A DNA stretch of 64,000 bases. Origin: Setophaga petechia. Taxonomy: Eukaryota > Chordata > Aves > Passeriformes > Parulidae. The DNA lies in assembly GCA_024362935.1 (NCBI GenBank), contig JANCRA010000005.1:19604235-19668234 (forward strand), read 5' to 3'. Below are positions 1 through 56,500 of this stretch, in pieces. The notes below the pieces were generated by a model. It worked only from the letters and a program-made list of their open reading frames with translations, was not told where the DNA came from and made no database searches. Made by a program: the position numbers and the translations under genes. How positions within the stretch are numbered: position 1 is the first letter of the stretch; every line of letters starts with the position of its first letter.

Positions 1-2287
1 GCAGAAGATTAGAGGAAGGGGATTCTTATCAGCCATTTTAAAGGAAAATCAGCCTCTCTTTTCACAAAAAGCCAGCATGCTGCAGAGATCAGGAGAAGGG
101 ATTTAGAAAAGAAGAGCCAGTGTGTTTCAGAGTAAATGACACAAGCTTGAAATAAGAGACTGGGAACTCCTGGTTGTAGTAAAAAGCTGAAAGAGTTTGA
201 GATGTCAGGAAGCTGAGATTGAAGTCAAAACAAGGTATCTGTTGTTTTTTATTGTTTATGTTCCTTGCAATAGCTGAAGGGGTTTTCAGAAACCCTGTTA
301 AGTCTGTGCATATATTTATTTCACCTCACACATATGTTTAAAAATACCCTTGCTGTGGAGCTGAGAGGGTTTCAGGGCATGAGAGAAGAAGCTGCCAGCA
401 TGCCTCTGTGGCTAACTGAGGTAGTCTACAAAGTCACATGTCTGATGAGAGTAGCCAAAATGGACCTGCTTGGAGCTTCAAGGGACACTCAAAGCAAACC
501 ATGGGGCTGCCTCTGCACTGGCACCTGGCAACAGCTGATGAGACTTCTGACAGGGCTGTTGAAGTGGGACATTGCTGTAATGTGTGGAGTTGTAGCTTGG
601 GATGTCTGTGTAGAGACACCTTTCAATGCAAGGTATTACTGTTGGAAGGTACAAGTTTGTCTAATTTGTAAATAGAACCTGAAGCATTATAAAATATGAT
701 TTCTGCAGTACAGGAGGCGAGTTCTAGTTGAGAGTTCTCTGAACTCTTAGGATTGTATTTGAAATGTAGGCTCTGTTTGTAATGCTGTCTTGTAAAAGGA
801 GCATCCTCGTTACACCACATCACTCACACTATATAAAGATATCCTTCTTAATTGGATCATGTCAGTTTCTGTTTTGCTCATCTTGCTTTTATGGAGCTTC
901 AAACTTTTCTTTCAGCAGGTACTCCCTGTGTAAACAGTACGTTAGGAACTAGGGCTGTTTGCAAAGGGGGTCATTACTAAAGGGGAAATGACCCACTGTC
1001 ATATGAAGTGATAGAAAATGGCTGGAGCTGAAACATTGTTAAATATGTAATACAGTAGATCCTGTTTCATATTGTCTGTGCAATCTAATCTACTTAGATT
1101 TAGCCTGCCTTAACTGGTAGTTCAGTGCTGCTTGTGGTGGCATACAACTATTTTATCTCTTCTCTTTTTCTGTTTTTTTGAAGGGTATCACAAAATTTTT
1201 TTCTCTTTCGAGTTCTGAAACTTCACAGTACTGAACACAGAGCTGTTACATAAACTGAACAGTATGTATAAAAGAAAACTAAATAGCTGCTAATGAACTG
1301 CTAAAGGCTGATTATTCTAGGTCACAGTTACTGTACCCAGTGTGTGATACAGCATTCTTACCTGTCATATTTTCTCTTTGTAAATTAAGTTCAGGAATTC
1401 TCTTAAGTTTCTTCCAGACCACCTGCAGCAACCCAAGAGTTAATCTGGGGAGAGGCTAGTTTGGTACTTTATTCTGTGTTTAAATTCTATTCTGGAAGTT
1501 CATGGACAATTTTGTTGTTATTAAATTGTTTCTCTTCAAGATCTCAGCTCTTGGAGGCATTAATCTCCTTCAAATCCCCTGAATCAGTAGGAATTGAAAT
1601 TGATTAGTGCTCTTCAGTATGAAATAGCTGACAGGAGCAAGCTCTGAGAATTTTTGCTCCTGTTGGTATTGGCATCTATTGTTTCTCCTGGGGTGCTTGT
1701 ATCTTTTCACTTAATAGGATAGCTGAGTATTTTGGGGATGTGTTTCTGTATTACTGGACATCAGGCCTAAATGTCAATTGTGTAGACTTGTGTGATAAAG
1801 ATAAATCAGATCTTTCGTATTGATGACCATATATCAGAATGTGTAGTAAAGTGGACCATGGTCTAAATTACTCTTCAAATTTATAGGGTCAGACATTGTA
1901 CTGGATTACTATCTGAAAGAATTGGAAAATTGCAGCAATATTATTTAGTATTCCCATTGTAGAAATGCATAAGCCAGGAAGATAAGAAAAGGTCCACCAG
2001 TAGTTATATCAATATGTTAAGACATTATTGTTCTTGCTTTATCTTAATATTAACAGGTGGTAAGATCTCTTTTCGGTTCAGATCAGAAAAAAAAGAAAAG
2101 TTGGTTTTGTAACTCCGTGTAGAATAAAGCATTATTTAATAACATACACAGGTATAACAGCTCTGAGCTGCTTCTGTGTTTATCACTCTGTCTTTTTTTA
2201 TCTATACCCCCAAAGCCCTAACTGATTTTCAAGTTCACTGTGAGCAGCAGTGGGTACTGGCATTGTCCAGCTACCTTTAGACAGTCA

Positions 2288-3195
2288 AGAATCGCAGAAT
2301 ATGCTGAGTTGGAAGGGACCCACAAGGATCATTGTGTCCAGCTCCTGGCCCTCCAGAGCACCATCCCCAAGAGTCACACCATGTGCCTGAGAGCATTGTC
2401 CAAATGCTTCTTGTACTCTGTCAAGCTTGGTGCTGTGACCACTTCCACGGGGAGCCTGACCACCCGTTAGGTGAAAGATCTTTTCCTGATGTCCAACCTA
2501 AACCTCTCCTGACACAACTTCAGGCCATTCCCTTGGGTCCTGTCCCTGGTCGCCAAGAGAAGAGATCAGTGCTGCCCCTCCTCTTCCCCTCACAAGGAAG
2601 TTGTAGACCTGTGATGAGGTCTGCCCTCAGTCTGTTCTCCAGGCTGAACAGGCCAAGTGACCTCAGCTGCTCCTCATACCGCTCCTCCTCAAGGCCTTCA
2701 CCATCTTCATTGTACTTCTTTGGACATTTCTCTGTAGTTTAATTACATTAAACTTACATTGTGGTGGCTAAAACCTCATGCAGAACTGGAGGTGAGGCAG
2801 CCCCAGAGCAGAGCGGGACAGTTCCTCCTGTGCCCAGCTGGCCATGCTGTGCCTGATGCCCCCAGGACACACCTGGCCCTCCTGGCTGCCAGGGCACTGC
2901 TGCCTCACATCCAGCTTGCCAGTGAGCAGGACCCCCGGGTCCCTGTGGCACTGCTCCCCAGCACCTCATTCCCCAGTCTGTGCATCCAGGGTTGCCCAAC
3001 CCCAGGTGCAGAATCCAGCACTTTCCCTTGCTAAACTTTATATGATTGTTAATTGCCCAGCCCTGTAATTTGTTGATGTCTCTCTGCAGGGCCTCCCTGA
3101 CTCTGAGGGAGTCAGCAGCTCTTCCCAGTTTTGTATCATCTGCAAACTTGCTTAGTATCCCAGTCCTGCCCCTTGTCTGGGAAGATGTCAAGCCA
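2288..3195 (-). mobile_element. CR1 LINE, 5'-truncated, antisense to MYO3B
   Basis: On the minus strand this reads as the 3' part of a CR1 non-LTR retrotransposon. The right-hand end encodes a reverse-transcriptase segment with FADDTKLG followed by a KLQGWA...FSKGKC...LHLG pattern, as in avian CR1 ORF2. The left-hand end carries the typical CR1 3' region (GAGTTGGAAGGGACC on the + strand, near 2307). About 0.9 kb remains; it is cut off at the 5' side just before the FADD motif and has lost an intact frame, so it is a dead copy. Confidence 0.88.
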
Positions 3196-6100
3196 ATTGC
3201 TTTGTGGTTTTGCCTTGGTCTTTGTTACAGAATTCAATGTACATGGCTACAGGCCTAGAAAGCATAACCCAAATAATACATTTATAATTTATTAAACTTA
3301 ATTCTATAGAGCTTCTTCTGATACTGCTCCTTGAAGATAGCTGCTGAAATAAGTTTAAAATAATGGATTCTATCTCATATGCCTATTATTATTTTTGAAG
3401 CCTGTTAGAGAAGAGAAATTATGCAAATTGGTGTCACGCTAGGCTACTGCACACAAGCTGGTAATGCATAACAACTAGCTCACTGATGACAATGCTTCAT
3501 CCTAAGCAAGAAGTCATTGTCAGCACTAAGGGAGATTCTTCGTATCATGATTAATAGTTTATTATTTTTCTTATGGATAAAAGAGAGTATCTCTTCTTAT
3601 TAAAATCTGCATTAGAATAAAGCTGCTGTAAAATAAATACTGAAGAATTATGGTGATGAATTATGATTGATTGCATTATACAATTAAGGTATATTGTGAA
3701 ACAATAGGAAGATCCCTTCAAAATATTAAGTAGTTATTGCTCACTCTGTGTGAATGACAAAGTGGCTTTAATTCTTCAGCTCCTGCTTGTAAAAGACTTG
3801 TTAAATAGATCAAGCTCAGTATCAATTAGTGTCACAACGATCTTTAGCATTAATGAAGTGAAGCTGTTAGGATTGGACCAACTTATTTGTAGCTCCATGA
3901 CTGCATCTTAAGCTAACAGATACTACCCACACTACTGTTGTCTAATACTGAGCATGAAAACCAGTGCATGGACCACAGTTCTGTGCAGCACTGGCTGAAA
4001 CAAGCTCTCCCTGTGAGGAAGCTGTCTTGGTGCTGAAGAATTCTGATATGCTTAGCAGGACAGAAATCCAATATAAGATAAGCTGGTTTCAGAAAATAGG
4101 TCACTAATGTAAGGTTGCAGTTATTTTCTTCCAAAGTTTATCCTACACCTGGCTTAGATTTCTTCTTCCTCGTCCGTGCACAAAGCTTATCAAACTTTCT
4201 GATTAACACTGCAGTGAAGAGCCTGGTTTTGGTCTGTGGGTCACCATTCTGTTGCAGCCCTTCATCCTTCCATTTTAGCACTAACACATGCATTTTGTTT
4301 GCCCTGGTAAATTGCTACCAAAGGAGGCAGAGAAAACCTTCTCAGGTATTGATTTTTCATGCATGGGGAGTGTACCTGGTAGCCACCTGATCTGCCACCT
4401 GCAGTTTATAACTGAATGGGGTTATGGGATTATAAGCTTTAGTTTAGTGCTGAGTTCACAGCCTGAGATGGAACTGATGTGTTAGATGTTAGTCATTTGT
4501 AACTGCTTTAGTGTATTTAGCTTGTTGGAATTCTATTTTAATAGCTAATGTAAATAGCATTTCTGCAATAGGAGCACCAGTGATCAAAATGGATTGTTTG
4601 AGCTGTTCTTCCTAACAGGCTTTCAGATATTTGGATCTGGTCTTGGAAAATAATTTCTGCTTAATAATGTTTAATTAATTTAATAATAATGCTAAATGAC
4701 TAGATACAGGATTTTATTCAGCATTTGGTCCTTGGAGTTGAAGATATGGAACTGATTAATTAGTGTTCAAATAAATGTAATGTATTGTAGCTCTGTGTGA
4801 ATGATCAGGGACTTTATTTTCAGTGGTACTCAAAATTTCAAGTTTTTGTTGATTTCTGTTTTGGGACTCAGCAATGGAGTCAGGAGTTCCTCCTGATCTG
4901 ACACAGTCCTGCTGAAAAGACTGAAAATGCACACCCAGTCAGAAGATTGCAGGGGAGCTGGTCAGGGCCAAAGCTGTGTTTGACCTTTACCTTTATGCAT
5001 CCTGGATCTGTTTGTTTATGAAACTGGCTGGTCAGGATAATGTATTCACCCCTTACCCTGAGTAGTTTGATTTACATGGACAATACAAAAATGATCAAAC
5101 GTTATTGGACAAAGGTTAATGTTGCTCTCATAAATATAAGGGTCCAACACGAGTTTACTTACAAACATTTGTAATTCAACACATTATTATGCAATGAATC
5201 TAAATGAAAACATGTACTGAATTGTCTGGACTAGGCACATACATATTTCCAACCATACATTTTTCAGGATATTAATAAAGAGTTTTCTGGTTTAGATTAA
5301 AATATTTGATCCAAAAATTTGAGTTAAGGTTATGATCTTAGAAGCACCTTCACTTCAGAACTGATTTAGAAGTAGTGTTGTGAAATTTTTACCGTTTGAC
5401 TAGAGTGTTCTTTGTTCTCTCTATTCTTAGAGAACTAGGTGACATTCAGAGTTCTGTGCCATGATGGTCAGTAGCTAGTTTTGTGGTCAGATTGTTATGG
5501 TTGATACTAGGAATGTGGTTGTGATTTTTACTGTGATGAACTGGAAGCATAGACAAGACAAGGGAGCAAATAATCACAATGCTTTCATTAGAGCTGGCAT
5601 CCAGACACAATCCATTGCCCCCAGTTATCACTCAGCTCTGGCCCTGTGGCTAATACTGCAAGTTTAAAAGCCTGGAGTATCTAGTCCATCCATACAAAGG
5701 AACCAAAAGAAAATAATGAAGATACTCCTGAATTTTAAGGACTTCATGTAGACAAAGAGAATATATGTAAGCACAAATAATAAAACCTTTAAGTTAGAAT
5801 ATGTGGAAAGAGAGAACATGTATTCCCACTTATGTTCTCTCTGTTTCCAATTTGAACACCCAGAGTTGATTTCATGGCTTGTGTATTCAAGTGAGTCTTG
5901 TTCTGTGAACTGAATTTAGCTGGGGTGTTCTCAGAGATCTGCCTTTCATCTATAAATAACAGCAGTTCTATTCTGGTTGTCTTGTTCTGTGCCTTATGTT
6001 TGCCTAGTGAAAATATGTGATCAGCTAAAGTATGGTTCTTTTTTTGTTTATAAGTTTTATAGCATCAATAATAGCTTTTGAACATGCTTTTATCCTTCTC

Positions 6101-9100
6101 CTTCATCTTCTTCTATCATTAACTTTCATCTCAAAAAAACTATCCACAGCACATTCTGCAGTCTCTCTTTCTGGGTCCAACTGAGAACAGTTATAGGATG
6201 GTGTCTTCATAGATTTTTTTTTTTGTATGCTTAATTTCAAGATATTGACATTCTCTTTGTTTTAATGTAGCCAGTGAGAAATAGCAGGAGGAGAGTAGCA
6301 GAGGATGCTGTTCTGACCATTGATTTTCTTGTTGGTTCATTAATTCCTCTAACTATTGCTTCTGAGGTAGCTGTCTGTGTGTGACCCCTGCTAGCCAGCA
6401 CAATAGGGTCTGTCGTGGCTAGGTGAGGCTGTAGCTAATAATGTCAACTTTACCTTCTGAATTCTTCTGCCAAGGAGTTACAATTTAGTGTCCTGGGACC
6501 GATACTGAGTTCTCTGCGATGAATGAAATTCCTGACTTTTGAATATGTCATTGTTACTCTTCCACAGTGCATGTAAGTGCCAGAAGTGCATTTACACTGC
6601 ATTTACTGAAGCCAGCTGTTTCATGAGAGAGACAAGAGGGCTGAGACAAATGGAACATTGCAGAGAGGAACCCTGTCCATGCATGATTTGCATGGAAGCA
6701 GTATTTTCACTGCTTTCACTAGTATTGGGTATCATGGCTATCATGTCCCTACCAGCTGTAAGAGAACTCAAAACTGTGTAGTACTGTGTATCATGATTGT
6801 TAGAAAGCACCAGGCTGAAGTGAGACTCTTACTAATTCTAAAATCTCTATGGATGATGCCTCTTGCTATAAGTAGAAGAGGGTGCACTTTGGAATGCAGA
6901 AGGGATTCACTGTTGTGTGCAGGAGTTGAGTGAAGCAGTACTGAAAATAGAACAATAATTGTAAAGCTGTTTCTTTGGCTTGTGAGTCCCCTTTCTTCCT
7001 GTAATTTTTAAGGAAGAGCGCTGTGATAATAAATTTGTGAGGAGAAGTTGCTGATTTTATTCCAGTTGTAATTATTTCATTAACAATATCTGCATGTTGA
7101 GTATAGAGTTTGGAATTTTTTGGTTTTTTTTCACAACCTAGGTGCATGTATCATAGTAGAACTTCTGGGACACCAAGTATTTTTCTAGATGGCTTTTCTG
7201 AGGCTGTTTAGAACCATGGAATACAGTTGAAAGGCTGTGGTTCACAGATAGAAAAGTGATTTGTGCACTGTCTGTAACCTATACTTTTTTATGATATCTT
7301 ATGTCTTATATGATGTACATAATACATGTAGTCTCTTTATCATGGGGATACTGTTAAGGGATGATAATATCCAGTCATTGATTCTAATGCTGATCTTCAA
7401 GAGAAATATTTTATTTAAAAGTAGAAAAATGTTGCTTGCACATTTTCCTGACTGCCATTTAAGTTAGTCTGTCATGCCTGGTCTGATTTAATTTGTTCTG
7501 ACAGTAAAGGTTTACAAAATAGAAGAAGTCAGGTGTTATGAGAGAATCATGAAATTTACTTTGATGGGGAATATCTCTTTTCATGGATAAAAGAAAGAAA
7601 CGGTGTCAGTGGCTGAAGCCTATTAATAAATATTTGTCTAATGCTATTGTTTGTCTTGGTTGGTCAGCTTTTTCAAGATTTAAGTTACTATCTCTTAGAA
7701 GAAAAAATCATGCTCTTTGTCCCTCAGAGCAGCTTGAGTAGACTCCATCAGGTTGGCCTTGTGCTTTCGTTCTGCCTTTTCCCAAGGGTGCAAAACAGGG
7801 TAGGGCGCTAGGGCTCTGTTGATGGCATGTAGTCCTGCCTCAAATTGCATAAACATGTGCAGTCCCAAATGGCTTTGTGTAATATGTTCCTTAGCCAGTA
7901 GAGTTAATTGCCAAAGTGTAATTTTTCAGCATCTGGTGTTGTCTATTTTGCTTGCCTAGAAGAAACAAATGTAACTACTGAGAAGTTTTCTGTAACTGAT
8001 GGCAGAATTATTTGTAACTGGTAGGTCTCTAATGTGTTGAGGCTTCTTCTGGGGAGGGTACTGCTGAGTTTTTACAGCTAGAAGCCAATCTTTGTACATC
8101 ATTTCAAAGCTCAGAGCTTTGTGAGGCCTTATGTGAGGAGAGTAAAAGGTGAAGTTTTTCATGAAAAAATTTCAGGTGCAGTATTTTAGTGTTAAGGTCT
8201 TCTGAATGTGTGGTTGTTGCAGAAGTGGTTGGGTTCAGACATAACTTTTCACTGTATAAATAAAAGTGAATGGCAGCCTTTGTTAAAACAAGGATGTTCT
8301 AATTTCTGAAGCTTAACAAATCTGGAAATAGAAAAAGAAAAGCACAAACTTACTTCATAACTTCAGCCATTCCCCATAATGTTTAAATTTTGTGCTGGTT
8401 TCAGGTTTTTTAAATCCAGATTTTACATTATTGAAGATACAGCAGATACTGTTCTTTTGCTTTTTCGTACTGTAAAATAATGACTTCTGTTGTAGGAATG
8501 CAATGATGTCACAGATGCAAAAGGTACTTTTACTGATGACAGGTGTAGAGCCTTATTTAGGTAGATATTGCTTGATTTCAAGTGGAGCTTGTTTTGGTTT
8601 AAGCAGGCTTATGGTACAAATTTCACATCTCTGATTCCAAGTAATGCATAAATATGCCATCTGTAAGTGCTGCCATGTTATCACAATGCACTAAAATGCT
8701 CACCAAATTTTTTCTTCAGTCATCCATCATGATTCCATCTGTAAAGATTTTGCATTAGATTTTATTTTGCCAACATTATCTTCTGGTACAAAGAAATGTT
8801 AATGTAAATGAAATGTTTGTAAATGAAATTAAATGTTTGGATATACCATCTTAAGGGTTATAATTTTCAGAACAAGAAATGCCAAGCAGGCAATGGCATC
8901 AGATTTTTTATTTTTTCAAGGAAAGATGTATTTATCCACAACAATTGCTTTGAGGGACACATTATAATATTGTGTTGGTACAAAGAGTGCCATGCATAAT
9001 TTTCTGGCAAATCTGTGTGATAGGGTAGTTCTCATAGTTACAGAGATCTTATTTTCAATCTGTCTTTGTTTTCCTTGTAAGGTTGTATCAAAACTATTTC

Positions 9101-9499
9101 CAGTCTATTCTCTTCTCTTTCTTTACACATGAATGTCTTTAGCATTTTACTTAAAGCATTAAAACCGTGTGTTCAAACCTTGTTGTGTTGCTTTTTTTTG
9201 TGAGACTCAACTGTTCCCATCTTTGTATTCTCCACCACACCCACCCTGCAAGCAAACCTTGTTCTTGAGGTTGGCTTATCAGGAGCTCCATGTCTGTAGC
9301 TGCTGTTTCAATGCATGTAGTACAGGCTGTTCACTGATTGCAGAGAAGTCTTTCAGCTCACCTCCTTCTCTGTTAATGTGCTAGGTTTATGTGTTCAGAA
9401 TACTGTTGTTTATTTGCAGCATGCTGGATTGGATCAAATATTGAGGAACTGTCCTAATAACTTACATTATTGTAGCAGATAAATTATAACAATTCTGGC

Positions 9500-9552
9500 T
9501 TTTTTTTTTTTTTTTAAACTTACTCCCCTTTTTTTTCTTCTTTTTTTTTTTG
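9500..9552. repeat. T-rich low-complexity tract
   Basis: Runs of 16, 8 and 12 T residues separated by short C-containing spacers. It could be the poly(A) remnant of a minus-strand retrocopy, but no retrocopied gene is seen beside it. Confidence 0.8.
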
Positions 9553-10915
9553 GCCTTCTTTTGGTGAAGAGACCAAAGCAGTTTCATACTTTATTTGGCA
9601 TCAGCTCTGGTGCAAATACAGGTTTACCAAGGAGGGAAGTAGAGGTTTTCTCTGGTTATCACTGATGCTAGAAATGGTGAAGAGGTAAGACAGCAAGGTT
9701 TAAAAATTATTTCAGGCAGATCTGCAGCTATGAGGTGTGCTTAGAAAGAAATGGCTCAAACCTTAAAGTGTAGGTGTATGTTTGAGGTGCTTGGTGGTCC
9801 ATCTCCAAAGATTGGGAACTTTTACAGTCAGTGATGGTGTTGCCTTTGTCACTGTCACACTCTTATGATCGGACACACTTGGGCTTTACATCTCCTGGTT
9901 AAGCACACAGATAGCTAATATACCTACTGACAGCCACCAAATGGGCAAGACATTTTCTTTCTCAGAGAAGCCACCAAGCAGTGAGCTTCTCTAATAATGA
10001 TTAATATGGGAAAGTTAAGTTAATACCATCTTAAATTTAATCTTTCCTTTCTATTATTCCAGTTCAGGGACAAGATGAACTACTATTACTTTACATGAAA
10101 TCCTGAAATGGTACTGCCATTTCCCTAATTTCTAGAACTTACCATATATGTAATTCCAGGGTGAAAAGGCACCCTTTGCATAGGCTGCAGTGGTCCATTT
10201 GCAGGATCCACTCAGGAGTGTCTGGGGAAACAAGTCCTCTCACCTGAAGATATTCTAAGGTGTTTAGCCAGTGTAACAGACCATAGCACATTCTGACTGA
10301 CATACAGAGACAAGTACAGTTGTTGAGAAACAGCCCAACAGTGGTAGATCACCCCAGTGATGTACCTGTTGCTCATTTTCAAGTTGTCTTGTATTGATAC
10401 CAACCAGCCAAGTCTTAACTTTAGTTAGCTGTATGTAGCCCTGTTTTATATATATCAGATATATATATGAGGCTGTACCTACTGAATGCCTGTCTGGCAA
10501 TCTCCAGGGGGCAATACACAAATTTATGGAAAAACCCTGACATGGCTTTTTAAAACCAGAAATAGGACCTCATTTAATGAGCTATGTTAATTCAGTTGTG
10601 TAAAATGTCCATTGAAAGGTGTGCAGTAGAGGGAGGGGTAGGTTTTGTCAGAAGTTGTTAAAATGTGTTTAGAATGGTGCTGCGTGTGGGACAATGTTTG
10701 AAGCAAATAATACAGTAAAGTAAGGAAAGAGAAGCAGTCTCCAGTGTTTTCTTTCCATTGAGTGATTTTACATTTCTGTCTGGTTTCCATTTGTGATTCT
10801 AGCTGTATTTCTTCTTAAATTAGGACAATATTTGATTTCTTTATCATAAGATGCCTTCTTTAGTACCAAGTTACTTAGGGCCTCCCACTGTATGTATGTC
10901 TGCTTTATTTTCCAG

Positions 10916-53139
<42,224 letters not shown>

Positions 53140-53529
53140 GTGAGTTTTTTTTCCTTTTAAAACAGCTTATTCAGCAAGACCTATGTGTGCCAATCTGAAA
53201 ACAGAATTTTCTTATGGAGTTAGTGCTTCTGTAGGTTTTTGACTACAGTTTTCTTTTCATAATTCTAGACCATCCTTAACTTTTCAAAAGCTTCACAGCA
53301 CAGTTTGATTGTCTTATGTAATTTTCTTCATTTGAGTGTCTCTTGATTTTGATGGACCTGGAACAGATTTATAAAATATACCTGATTTCCTTGATAGTTT
53401 TCCATTGAAATTTTGTGTTGAGGAAAAAAAAGGATTAGTGAAAATAACTGCTGGTCAATTGAAAATAAGAATTTGGAAGATAAGAAGGAAAAGAAATGCC
53501 TTTTTTCCACTTCAGTGAGCTTCAGTATG

Positions 53530-53530
<1 letters not shown>

Positions 53531-53564
<34 letters not shown>
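53531..53564. repeat. (TA)17 microsatellite
   Basis: Seventeen uninterrupted TA units, about 390 bp downstream of exon G. Likely length-polymorphic. Confidence 0.97.
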
Positions 53565-53566
<2 letters not shown>

Positions 53567-56500
53567 TACTGTATATATTTAGTTGAGCACCAATAGTATG
53601 GAGAGCATGATGAATGCAGCTGTCATCAAACTAAAATATGCAAATATGCTTTTGCTTTCCTTTTTTCTTTTTACAGTGACACTAGGAAATCATAGTTTAG
53701 TAGTTGCTAGCATTGTATTCAAAAATCTTACTGCCACTTTTATGAGTGATTTTTAATATTCTTCAATATTTCATTGGAACCAATTACAGCCCATACTGTG
53801 TAATTTGGTGAATACTACTGTAACATCACTTGTCAGTACTGACTTTTCAAGATAGGTTTGTGAATATGCACATCTGCATTTTGAATCTGTTCTGTTCCTT
53901 GATGTATCCAATTACTTGCAGAGTACAATATCCCTACCTGATACTTTTTTCAAGTACTTGTGCAGTAATGTCCTTCCATTTTAGAAGAAGTTGAAAATAA
54001 AAACACTAATGCAAATTCTATTAGTAGTCTGTGAAAAATGCTGTTCTTTACTATGCTGAAGCAGACAGGAAGGTGAGATACAGTGTAATGTTTGACCTAC
54101 AGAGGAAGGATGGTATTATTATTATTGCTGCAGTGTAACTCAGAGTCTCTTCAGTGTAGGTGGCAGAAGTACATTCCTCTAGAGCAGTTGATCCAAGTTC
54201 TGATTCTCCATAATGCATGTCCTTGTTTACACAGCAGGGTACATTGGCACCTATGGCAGATTCAGTGTTTAAGTACAAGGGTCACCAAGTGGTGGATAGA
54301 TTTCATTCTGTATAAAAAACCATTGGTTGCATTGTATTTAAAGGCTGTGGTCTATATTCTGGGGGGGCCAGCACTAATGGATTATATTCCACTTGTGCTT
54401 TAGAAAGTCACTGCACCTGGTAAATAAGATTGCATTCCTTTGTCAGGAACATTGTGCATTAACTGTCAGCATTGTTATGTAAGTTTTTCTTTCTTGGTGT
54501 CTTCCCTTTTAGAAGTCCCTGCTGAGCCTTGGAACAATACAAAAAACTCTGTGAAACATTTCTTAGCATTTGTTCAGTCATTTGGTTCAACATGCACTGG
54601 TCATAAAACAAGTCAGATGTTAATGCTTTATGGCTATAGTTGTTTTTAATCTTGTCCGTTGAGGTTTTTATATATTGAAATTGTATCTTATTAATCATAT
54701 AGATTATTATTTACTTTTGCTTAATTACTTCCTCATCATCAACTTTTGCAGGTTCTCAAGCCTTGCTTTTCATTTTTACAGTGATGTGCATGGTGAAGGA
54801 AGGAAATATGCTCATACATGGTTCTCTTAACATGGAGAAATGCAACAATTGTAATAAATACCCTATGCTATAGCTGCCTCTAGGAGAGCACTGAAATGGA
54901 ATTCTCTCTGACACTGTTCTGTTCTTGGGCATGTGTTAGTAAAGTTGTTACGATACAGAGGTTACAGGATGTTTTTATGGAAGCTTAGATTTACATTAGT
55001 GGACTTTCTAGAAAAATTTAGATAATGAAACATTGGATCATACAACTGCAAACCTTTTGGCCATTACTGATAATTGGCTCATTTATATGCATTAGTTATG
55101 CATTTGTTGATGCCTGCCTTGTGACAGCCTAGTTATGATAAATTAAAAGCAGTGATTGTATAAATTCCATAGTGCCTTTTGTCCATATGTTAGGACCTTG
55201 CCTGATGTTTCTGTCACCCTTGTGATGAGTGGTTAGCTTTTGAATAATTTCATTATCTACCTCCTTCTTGATGCTAACATCATTTGCATAACAAGCTTAT
55301 CTGTTCAAGTTGCAGGCCAGACCTGTGTACTGACCAAAACTGAGCATGTAGCTTTGGCTAAGCTTTTGATTTCAGTTTGGTTTATGCAATAATTTTCTTC
55401 ATGCTAAGATTGCCAAACCTGGTCACTGTAGCTTTTTTTCACCCCATTTTGCCATCCCTTGAAATGCCATTGTCTTGAGAGGCATTTTTTTCTAAGTGGT
55501 CTCTAACATATTCCAGTGATTTACAACATTCTTGAGCTGGAAGTTTCATTGTTGGTAAATCTTTAGGCTGCTAAAATCATGATCATATATTTTTCAGGAA
55601 TGAAGTCTATATTGTTAATTATGATACTATTACTCAAGAGATGAAGATTCTGCAGCAGCATTTTAGTCAGATGCAATGTTTACAAAATCTGAAGATGGTT
55701 TTTAGCCTGGTGAATCTGTTTCCATTCCCAGCTCTGTTGACCTCGACTTGAGATGAAGACTGTAATGTGTTGTTCCCATAAGAATTTTTACAATGAAGAC
55801 AGGGAGTCTGAGTTAGATATTTTGTTTTTAAAAAATACAGAGAAGAGACAATTACAGCTCTCATTTCTGGCAACAGCCTGATTTTGTATTTGGTATCTAC
55901 TAAGATAAAGGCAGCACATACATACTTTATTAAGGTCAGTAAGTTCTATGTATGTGTACTCACCTAAACTGCTGTGATTCTGTATGAAAATTTGGCTCTC
56001 CAGTCATCATGTGAGATGTAATTAATTACCTTTATTTTATCTATATATCAATAGGACTCATCCCATATCTGTAAGATCATGTAAACTACCACGGCAGTGG
56101 CAAATAATTTTCTTGGCTTGACTGATCTTGAGGGCCAAATAGGAGAGTTAATATGTTCTTGTAGCAGAAGAATGCAATAAATTTATTTACATTACATCAC
56201 AAAATGGTAATTTTAATTAAAATTAGTAGTAGTATCTCCAGAGACAGACATTTTCCTTTTAAATTTACTTAACCAATGATGAGCTCTTATGGTTCTTTGA
56301 ATTAATTAGTCATTCCTGAGCTGGAGGGGATTAAAGAAGTAAGAAATTCAGGAAGTAATAAAGTCAAAATGTGAGCTTAAGGATTTATAGTCATGTTTAT
56401 CATCAGAATGTAACTTTTAGCAATGACATTGCAAATACAGTACAAAGATAATTTTTTGTCCTGATAAACTCACTTTTTTGTACTTAATTTAAACACAGCT

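Larger units (their letters stand above)
1..10915. other. Non-coding 5' flank or first intron of MYO3B
   Basis: AT-rich sequence without a recognisable gene. All open frames here are short (under about 150 codons), lack family resemblance, or come from the CR1 copy at 2288-3195. Because the first readable exon enters in the middle of a codon, at least one upstream coding exon must exist; a tiny exon of a few codons cannot be recognised by eye, so it may or may not be in this stretch. Apart from the CR1 copy and the T-rich tract near 9500 I see no clear structure. Confidence 0.7.

Noticed and set aside
334..675. 113-codon open frame on the plus strand
   Set aside because: Resembles no known protein, overlaps open frames in other phases, no supported splice or promoter context; treated as chance.
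2754..3191. 145-codon minus-strand frame with FADDTKLG
   Set aside because: Not a host gene; it is a decayed piece of CR1 reverse transcriptase and is covered by the CR1 entry.
10851..10915. ATG at 10851 as MYO3B start codon
   Set aside because: The 65 bases before 10916 end in a good acceptor (TTTTCCAG) and encode residues unlike the family leader; read as intron.
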